Source: Clostridia bacterium
Lineage (GTDB): Bacteria; Bacillota; Clostridia; Christensenellales; UBA1242
Assembly: GCA_017541375.1 (NCBI GenBank)
Contig: JAFXZE010000005.1
Location: 512,153 to 576,152, forward strand
DNA: 64,000 bases
Direction of reading: 5' to 3'
In this document: positions 59,093 through 64,000 of the stretch, in pieces
How the letters are laid out: every line of letters starts with the position of its first letter
Numbering within the stretch: position 1 is the stretch's first letter
Made by a program: the position numbers and the translations under genes
The notes under the pieces: generated by a model
What the model was told of the DNA's origin: nothing
The model's database searches: none
What the model saw: the letters and a program-made list of their open reading frames with translations, nothing else

Positions 59093-59709
59093 TTGATATT
59101 GATAAACAAAGAGAATTGATAAAACACGCAAGGGATGGGGATAATGAGGCATTGGAAGAACTACTTATTACCCTAAAACCTATGGTAAGTAAGCTTGCGC
59201 GCGGATATTTTCTTACTAATGGTGATAATGCTGACCTTATCCAAGAGGGGATGATAGGAGTGTACAAGGCGTTTTTGAGCTATAATCTAGATAGTGAAAT
59301 AAGTTTTTCTAGCTTTGCGGCGACTTGTGTGCGCAGGCAGATGATATCAGCAGTGCGAGTGAGCCTAAACAAGAAAAATTTGCCACTAAATCAATATGTG
59401 GGAATTGGTGTACAGGGTGGATTGATTGTAGAAAAAGATAATATTGATAGTACTGATGATGACGATTTTGAATATATGATCCCGAGCGAAGAACTTACTC
59501 CAGAAGAGAGAATTATGCTACATGAGCGAAATATGGAACTAAATAAGTATATTCAGGAGAATTTGAGTGAATTTGAACAAAATGTACTAAAGTATTATCT
59601 TGACGGAGAAAGTTACAAACAAATCGCGAAATTACTTGACAAAAACGAAAAATCGGTAGATAATGCAATAGTAAGAATAAAAAGTAAATTGAAATTTTTG
59701 GAGAAATAA
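59089..59709 (+). CDS. sigH: RNA polymerase sigma factor sigma H
   Basis: 206 residues, TTG start at 59089 overlapping the rlmB stop (TTGA) with GAGGTGG upstream. Region 2: NADLIQEGMIGVYKAFLSYN and SFSSFAATCVRRQMISAVR. Region 4: EFEQNVLKYYLDGESYKQIA, then KLLDKNEKSVDNAIVRIKSK. Sigma H starts post-exponential and early sporulation transcription, including spoIIA in Bacillus. A loop of acidic residues (DSTDDDDFEY) lies before region 4. The rare TTG start suggests low basal translation. Confidence 0.95.
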   Translation: MIDIDKQRELIKHARDGDNEALEELLITLKPMVSKLARGYFLTNGDNADLIQEGMIGVYKAFLSYNLDSEISFSSFAATCVRRQMISAVRVSLNKKNLPLNQYVGIGVQGGLIVEKDNIDSTDDDDFEYMIPSEELTPEERIMLHERNMELNKYIQENLSEFEQNVLKYYLDGESYKQIAKLLDKNEKSVDNAIVRIKSKLKFLEK

Positions 59710-59711
59710 TT

Positions 59712-60803
59712 ATGTATTTAGCGCTATACAGAAAGTATCGGCCTAATGACTTTGATAAAGTGGTGGGTCAGGAGCATATCACTCGCACATTGCGAAACCA
59801 GATAAAAAATGACCAGATAGGACATGCATATCTGTTTTGTGGTAGTAGAGGAACGGGAAAAACTAGTACTGCAAAGGTTTTTGCGCGCGCTGTAAATTGT
59901 CTTAGCCCTAAAGATGGATCTCCGTGTGGAGAGTGTGAGGTTTGTAAAGCACTCAAGCAAAATAACGCCATTGACATAATGGAAATAGATGCTGCTAGTA
60001 ACAATGGGGTGGAGGAGATTAGAGAACTTAGAGACAAGGTGAAGTATCCTCCCACAGTGGGGAGATTTAAGGTGTATATCATCGATGAAGTACACATGCT
60101 GACGACTAGTGCGTTTAATGCACTCTTAAAAACTCTAGAGGAACCTCCCGCGCATGCATTGTTTATCTTAGCTACAACAGAGGTTCACAAACTGCCTGCG
60201 ACTATTCTATCGCGTGTATTAAGGTTTGATTTTAAACTAATTCCGACAGAAACTATAGCCAAACTCATTACAAAGGTACTAGCATCTAGTAAAATTCAGG
60301 CTGAGCCTGAGGCGATTAACCTAATAGCATATTCTGGACAAGGGAGTGTGCGTGATGCGTTGTCAATTGCGGATATGTGTGCAAGTTTTGCAAACAATGA
60401 CATAAAATACTCTGATGTGGTAGAGGTGCTAGGCATTAGTGATAGTGATACGATTTATAAACTTGGTAGTTCGATTCTAAATCAAGATGTGGCAGGATTT
60501 TTTAAACAATTTGAGTCTGTAGTGAAAGCTGGTAAAAATTTATTGGTGATAGCTAGTGACCTCACGAAATTTTATCGAGACTTGTTAGTGCTGAAGACTT
60601 GTGGGGTAAAATATGTGGAGTATTCCGATTCAATGCTCGAGAAAATGCAGACGCTAGCTACTACTATCACACACGCCAAACTCAATGAGGCGATGCAGAG
60701 TTTTAGTCGGATAGAAAACGATATGAAATACTCGCTAAATCCGCGATTGCTGCTGGAGGTGACCGCACTCAGTTTGTTTGATGAAAATGTAAAAAAAAAT
60801 TGA
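59712..60803 (+). CDS. dnaX: DNA polymerase III subunit gamma (DnaX domains I-III), ends at an A9 run
   Basis: 363 residues. Domain I: GQEHITRTLRNQI, Walker A GSRGTGKTSTAKVFARA, zinc site CxxxxxxxxCxxC (CLSPKDGSPCGECEVC), Walker B IIDEVHML, sensor FILATTE, then SRVLRFDF; domain III helices to about 358. The clamp loader ATPase part is complete. The zero frame then reads Val-Lys-Lys-Asn and stops right after nine consecutive A, and the tau-specific C-terminus continues in the -1 frame. So this frame encodes a gamma-like product. ATG 59712 follows the sigH stop by 2 bases. Confidence 0.92.
   Translation: MYLALYRKYRPNDFDKVVGQEHITRTLRNQIKNDQIGHAYLFCGSRGTGKTSTAKVFARAVNCLSPKDGSPCGECEVCKALKQNNAIDIMEIDAASNNGVEEIRELRDKVKYPPTVGRFKVYIIDEVHMLTTSAFNALLKTLEEPPAHALFILATTEVHKLPATILSRVLRFDFKLIPTETIAKLITKVLASSKIQAEPEAINLIAYSGQGSVRDALSIADMCASFANNDIKYSDVVEVLGISDSDTIYKLGSSILNQDVAGFFKQFESVVKAGKNLLVIASDLTKFYRDLLVLKTCGVKYVEYSDSMLEKMQTLATTITHAKLNEAMQSFSRIENDMKYSLNPRLLLEVTALSLFDENVKKN
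60791..60799 (+). promoter_or_regulatory. A9 slippery site in dnaX
   Basis: Nine A precede the zero-frame stop TGA at 60801-60803. In the zero frame it holds an A-AAA-AAA heptamer. A -1 ribosomal shift, or a transcript with one extra A, joins the two frames (Lys-Lys-Lys-Leu-Ile-Ala). An A9 run does this in Thermus dnaX. No strong hairpin follows at once. Confidence 0.75.
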
Positions 60804-61147
60804 TAGCTAGTGTGATTTCTACCCAAACAAAGATTGAAGATCCGCGAGTAATATGGGGGAAATTTTTACTCAAACTTCGTAAGAGAAATGAGCAGAGTTT
60901 ACATGCGCTTTGTGTGGAACTGAGTGATTTTGCGATTAAGGATGGTGTCTTTACTGTTTCAGTGAGTAAAAAAATCAATTTTGATAGTTTAAACAAACTG
61001 CAAAATATCAAAAAGGCAAATGAAGTATTTAGTGACCTTGGACTAGGGCTCACAATACAATTTATCTACAATCCTAATGTGGACGTGGTTGATGATAAAA
61101 TCAAAGTTTTGTCCGACATTTTGGGATGTAAAGTGATAAAAAAATAG
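60797..61147 (+). CDS. dnaX: DnaX tau C-terminal domain in the -1 frame
   Basis: About 116 residues following the A9 run. The segment IEDPRVIWGKFLLKLRKRNE and the following FTVSVSKKINFDSL has the pattern of the C-terminal tau region of Firmicute DnaX, which contacts the replicative polymerase. The first possible start is TTG 60800, which overlaps the zero-frame stop and has no ribosome binding site, so separate initiation is unlikely. The fused product would be about 478 residues, a normal short DnaX. A homopolymer sequencing error must be excluded. Confidence 0.75.
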   Translation, partial: KLIASVISTQTKIEDPRVIWGKFLLKLRKRNEQSLHALCVELSDFAIKDGVFTVSVSKKINFDSLNKLQNIKKANEVFSDLGLGLTIQFIYNPNVDVVDDKIKVLSDILGCKVIKK

Positions 61148-61163
61148 AATAAAGGAGATAATT

Positions 61164-61487
61164 ATGGCAGGATTTAATGGTTTTGGTGGAGGGGCAAATA
61201 TGCAAAATTTGCTCAAACAAGCGCAAAAAATGCAAGAACAAATGGAAAAAGATAAAGAGGAATTGGAGGCTACAATATTTTATGCCAACGCTGGGGGCGG
61301 TATGGTAGAAGTGGAGATGAACGGCAAACGAGAACTCGTAAAACTAGCTATAAAGCCTGAAGCTGTAGATCCGGAGGATGTGGAGATGCTAGAGGACCTT
61401 ATTATGGCGGCAATTAATGATGCTAATCGACAAGTGGACGAAAAAACGCAAGAAATAATGCCTAGTCTGCCAGGGGGAATGTTTTAG
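61164..61487 (+). CDS. ybaB: YbaB/EbfC nucleoid-associated protein
   Basis: 107 residues. GFGGGANMQNLLKQAQKMQ, AGGGMVEVEMNGKRELVKLA and the VDPEDVEMLEDLIMAAINDA segment are typical. It forms a tweezer-like DNA-binding dimer. AAAGGAG lies before ATG 61164. The order dnaX-ybaB-recR is widely conserved. Confidence 0.95.
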   Translation: MAGFNGFGGGANMQNLLKQAQKMQEQMEKDKEELEATIFYANAGGGMVEVEMNGKRELVKLAIKPEAVDPEDVEMLEDLIMAAINDANRQVDEKTQEIMPSLPGGMF

Positions 61488-62078
61488 TTGAAAAATTTTA
61501 TTTTGCCTATAGAAAAGTTGGTGGCTGCATTTTCACAGTTGCCGTCAGTTGGACGCAAAAGTGCAATTAGATTTGCTTATCACATAATTAATAGTAGTGA
61601 AAAAAATGTGCAAGACTTTGCCGATGCGCTATTAGAGGCTAAGAAGACAGTAAAATACTGCAAAGTTTGTGGCAATTTTACTGATAGCGAGATTTGTGAT
61701 ACATGCTTGACAAAAGATAGGTCTCTCGTTTGTGTAGTGGCAGAGCCAAGGGATGTACTAGCGCTCGAGCAGGTGGATTTTGGAGGAACTTTTCATGTAT
61801 TGCATGGATTGCTTAATCCTATGAAAAATGTTACTCCCAACGACTTACGCATAAAGGAGCTGATCAACCGAATAGAAACTGATAACGTAAAAGAGGTTGT
61901 GATAGCAACTAGCCCAACAGTTGAGGGCGAAGCTACAGCTTTTTATCTAGGCAATTTACTAAAGACACTGGATATAAAAGTTACAAAACTTGCTCAGGGA
62001 ATTAGCGTGGGGACTGATATAGAATATATCGATGAGCATACATTAAGTAAAGCAATTGAAGATAGGAAAGAGTTTTAG
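61488..62078 (+). CDS. recR: recombination mediator RecR
   Basis: 196 residues, TTG start at 61488 with AGGGGGA upstream. HhH: LPSVGRKSAIRFAYHI; zinc finger CKVCGNFTDSEICDTC (about 57-72); TOPRIM: VVAEPRDVLALEQ and TSPTVEGEATAFYLGNLL; Walker-B-like TDIEYIDEHTLSKAI. With RecO it loads RecA on gapped DNA. The usual GIGP motif after HVLHG reads NVTP, a small deviation. The stop lies in a weak terminator. Confidence 0.95.
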   Translation: MKNFILPIEKLVAAFSQLPSVGRKSAIRFAYHIINSSEKNVQDFADALLEAKKTVKYCKVCGNFTDSEICDTCLTKDRSLVCVVAEPRDVLALEQVDFGGTFHVLHGLLNPMKNVTPNDLRIKELINRIETDNVKEVVIATSPTVEGEATAFYLGNLLKTLDIKVTKLAQGISVGTDIEYIDEHTLSKAIEDRKEF

Positions 62079-62090
62079 GCTCTTTTTATT
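62067..62090 (+). terminator. weak intrinsic terminator after recR
   Basis: AAAGAG (62067-62072) and CTCTTT (62080-62085), T-rich tail; the recR stop TAG is in the loop. Confidence 0.6.
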
Positions 62091-62098
62091 TTTTGGTA

Positions 62099-62127
62099 TT
62101 GACTTTTGGGGCTTATTATGGTATAAT
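62099..62127 (+). promoter_or_regulatory. sigma-A promoter for the lipoprotein gene
   Basis: TTGACT (62099-62104), 17-bp spacing, TGG-TATAAT (62122-62127). Confidence 0.88.
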
Positions 62128-62176
62128 GCTGACACAATCAAGAGGGGATTGAAAAAAATTAAGGGAAGAGCGAAAA

Positions 62177-62842
62177 ATGGAAGGGAAGAAATTTGGGACA
62201 CTCATCACAAAATGTGCTTTTTGTTTGTTTGCTGTTTTGATTATGAGTGTGGGACTAGTCGGATGTTCTAGTGTTAGGGTGCAAAATGATAATAGTTACA
62301 CTGTAAATAATGAGGAGAACATTCAACAAGAGCAAAATGAAGTGCAGGAGATAAAAGTTGAGCCCAATCTCTTGGTACCTATAAAAGATAATGTGGTACC
62401 TACTGCTGAAAATACGGATTTAATCCTGTATTCTGGGAAAGGGTTTTATATACTGTTGCCAAGGGGAATGAGTACAACTATAGTAAAAGGTGCTGATGCT
62501 GCGTATATAAATGATAAGGTTTTGTTTATAGAATTGCGTGAAAACAAAAAGTTTTTGTCTATACTTGGAGTTGAAGATATATCTTTAGTAGATTACATCA
62601 AACTTTGTTTGCAAAATAATAATAAATCAACAGATAATATAAAAACTTACGCAGATGAGAATGTTGCTTTTGCTTACGCTAGTTATTACTATGAGGTGCA
62701 GGGCGAAAGTCATTACTATATGGTAGTGGTGTATGAATCAGAAAATTATTTTTACTGCACAGATTTTGTATGTAAAGCGACAGATAAGAGTATTTACGAA
62801 TCTAAATTTTTGTCATGGGCAAAAACTGCAGTAGTTGAGTAG
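62177..62842 (+). CDS. lipoprotein of unknown function
   Basis: 221 residues. Signal with lipobox LVGC (Cys at about 30), then an Asn/Gln/Glu-rich spacer (about 35-60), then a globular part with GKGFYILLPRGMSTTIVKGA, VDYIKLCLQNNNKSTDNIKT and a YYYEVQGESHYYMVVVYES strand pair. This resembles the PsbP/MOG1-like fold of some Clostridial lipoproteins, but I do not claim it. AAGGGA lies before ATG 62177. Own promoter and terminator. Confidence 0.8.
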   Translation: MEGKKFGTLITKCAFCLFAVLIMSVGLVGCSSVRVQNDNSYTVNNEENIQQEQNEVQEIKVEPNLLVPIKDNVVPTAENTDLILYSGKGFYILLPRGMSTTIVKGADAAYINDKVLFIELRENKKFLSILGVEDISLVDYIKLCLQNNNKSTDNIKTYADENVAFAYASYYYEVQGESHYYMVVVYESENYFYCTDFVCKATDKSIYESKFLSWAKTAVVE

Positions 62843-62874
62843 AAAATGCGTATTTAGATAAAGTTGGAATTAAT

Positions 62875-62898
62875 AAAAAGGCTTAGACGAGCCTTTTT
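62875..62898. terminator. intrinsic terminator
   Basis: AAAAAGGCTT-AGAC-GAGCCTTTTT, after the lipoprotein gene. The 67 bases from here to the ung end hold nothing recognised. Confidence 0.88.
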
Positions 62899-62965
62899 AT
62901 CTTTTATTATTAAGGTCAAACGCTTGTCGATTATGATGATGCAGCGAGCGTTCGCTATAAGATAG

Positions 62966-63628
62966 TTATATTCTCCAGTCAATTGGTGGGGAGTGAATTG
63001 ATTTTAAAAACTCATTACATTTGCTAAAGTGTTTGCAGCCAAAAAATCCTGCATAAGCAGACAGTGGACTAGGGTGAGGGGCGGTGAGGATAAAGTGCTT
63101 GGTTTTATCTACAGCGTTAGCCACACTTTTGGCGTTATTTCCCCAGAGCAAAAATACTATAGGCTCAGTCCGTTCATTCAGTTTTTCGATAACTGCGGAG
63201 GTGAATTGTTCCCAGCCCTTGCCTTTGTGCGAATTGGCTGCTCCTTTTCGAACGGTTAATACGCTATTCAGTAGCAAGACTCCTTGCTTTGCCCAGGGAG
63301 TGAGGTCTCCTGAAGTGGGAATGGGTAGGCCTAAGTCACTATGTATTTCTTTATATATATTTTGTAGACTTGGTGGGATATCTATTCCAGCTTGCACAGA
63401 AAAACACAACCCATGGGCTTGACCTGGCTCGTGATAGGGGTCTTGTCCAATGATAACTACACGCACTTTGTCATATGGTACGAGATTTAGCGCGTTAAAC
63501 ACATTTTGGCTCTCAGGATAGATTGTGTAATGCGAATACTCATCTATCAAAAATTTTTGTAATTCCTTATAATAAGGTTTTTCAAATTCATCATGCAGTA
63601 ATTCATACCATGATTTTGCGATTTTCAT
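62966..63628 (-). CDS. ung: uracil-DNA glycosylase, family 1
   Basis: 220 residues. Water-activating motif GQDPYHEPGQAHGLCFSV, LLLNSVLTV, and the minor-groove loop HPSPLSAY, all intact. It removes uracil from DNA. AGGAGT lies before ATG 63628. It follows the SDR gene by 13 bases on the same strand. Confidence 0.97.
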   Translation of the reverse strand: MKIAKSWYELLHDEFEKPYYKELQKFLIDEYSHYTIYPESQNVFNALNLVPYDKVRVVIIGQDPYHEPGQAHGLCFSVQAGIDIPPSLQNIYKEIHSDLGLPIPTSGDLTPWAKQGVLLLNSVLTVRKGAANSHKGKGWEQFTSAVIEKLNERTEPIVFLLWGNNAKSVANAVDKTKHFILTAPHPSPLSAYAGFFGCKHFSKCNEFLKSIHSPPIDWRI

Positions 63629-63641
63629 GATTATTCACTCC

Positions 63642-64000
63642 TTAAAATCGTTTATTTGTGACATCTAATATTGCTTTTTTGCTAAAAATATGGTCGCAAA
63701 AGTTGAGAAATTTGTATGACTTTCCCACTATATAGAGTGGTTTTAGTTTTTTCTTATTGCAGATATTATAAATGCATTTACTTGCGTAATCATTGCTCAT
63801 GCGTTTTTCAGCTCGTTCTTGAATGTGGGTGAATGATTTTTCTATGCGGTCGCTATAGCGAGAATTGGTGGTTAGATTGGCTTGACGATTTTTGTTAAAA
63901 TTAGTTTTTATGTCCCCAGGGCAAATTGATGTTACTTGGATGCCTGCGTCCTTTAGTTCCATATAAAGTCCAAATGAAATTTGGTTTACGGCAGCCTTAC
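63642..64000 (-). CDS. short-chain dehydrogenase/reductase, N-terminal part outside window
   Basis: The frame is open to the window end. The first visible residues are KAAVNQISFGLYMELKDAG, where the Lys is that of the SDR YxxxK catalytic motif, followed by IQVTSICPGDIKTNF, the usual cofactor-pocket segment. The Rossmann N-terminus and the Tyr lie beyond the window. The first Met in the window (63962) is internal. The C-terminus is basic with no membrane helix. Substrate unknown. Confidence 0.85.
   Translation of the reverse strand, partial: KAAVNQISFGLYMELKDAGIQVTSICPGDIKTNFNKNRQANLTTNSRYSDRIEKSFTHIQERAEKRMSNDYASKCIYNICNKKKLKPLYIVGKSYKFLNFCDHIFSKKAILDVTNKRF

Noticed and set aside
60755..60762. 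GGAGGTGA as an internal Shine-Dalgarno enhancer of dnaX frameshifting
   Set aside because: It is 28 bases upstream of the A-run, beyond the 10-14 base distance that works in E. coli dnaX, and it is explained by the coding sequence.
60800..61147. Independent gene starting at TTG 60800
   Set aside because: No ribosome binding site, start inside the dnaX stop, and the sequence is a DnaX C-terminus; recoding or a sequence error is more likely.
62056..62271. 71-codon open frame after recR
   Set aside because: Crosses the recR terminator and the next promoter; no ribosome site.

Overview
The window is 64 kb of AT-rich bacterial chromosome with tightly packed genes, mostly on the + strand. It looks like an endospore-forming member of the Firmicutes (Clostridia side). 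The reasons are the spoIIAA-spoIIAB-sigF operon, sigH in the order mrnC-rlmB-sigH, a SpoVB-type flippase, strong AGGAGG-type ribosome binding sites, and sigma-A promoters that often carry an extended -10 (TGnTATAAT). No species can be named from this sequence. There are no rRNA, tRNA or CRISPR features, and no gene-free stretch exceeds about 280 bases.

Layout. 0-3.9 kb: 3' part of a parvulin foldase, SpoVB-like flippase, HU, DusB. 4-9.7 kb: a degenerate Na/Pi-cotransporter-like protein, then glycolytic pgk-tpiA-gpmI, a small membrane protein and a HIT protein. 9.6-13 kb: two small unknown proteins, a subtilisin-like protease and the sigma-F operon. 13-17 kb: nth-obgE-yhbY, a lipoprotein and a membrane protein. 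17.3-24.1 kb: rsfS, tsaE, tsaB-rimI fusion, an alpha/beta hydrolase, a membrane-anchored Mur ligase, Ddl and a MurG-type transferase. 24.2-28.7 kb: a gyrB/gyrA-type topoisomerase pair. 28.8-38 kb: surface and accessory genes (secreted BspA-type LRR protein, polysaccharide deacetylase, tandem-OB SSB-like protein, cytosolic LRR/helical protein, membrane-anchored SH3-like protein).

38.1-50.3 kb is a phage-type virion cassette: late-type regulator, large terminase, small-terminase-like protein, P22-type portal, scaffold, two tandem capsid paralogues, connector, gp10-like hub, coiled-coil protein and holin. No integrase, repressor, replication gene, endolysin or tail fibre is visible, so it is a remnant, a split prophage, or a domesticated particle system resembling a gene transfer agent. 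50.4-56.6 kb: membrane proteins, RNase J, and the trmR-trhP pair for wobble-uridine modification. 56.7-57.8 kb (minus): Nudix and transglutaminase-like proteins. 58-62 kb: mrnC-rlmB-sigH-dnaX-ybaB-recR. 62-64 kb: a lipoprotein, ung and a truncated SDR gene.

The strongest anomalies are: dnaX interrupted at a run of nine A, with its tau C-terminus in the -1 frame; a TpiA whose catalytic His is Gln and whose loop 6 is not recognisable; the virion cassette with two capsid paralogues and an intrinsic terminator directly upstream of terL; an mrnC promoter that predicts a leaderless mRNA; and a Na/Pi transporter that has lost its QSSS motifs.
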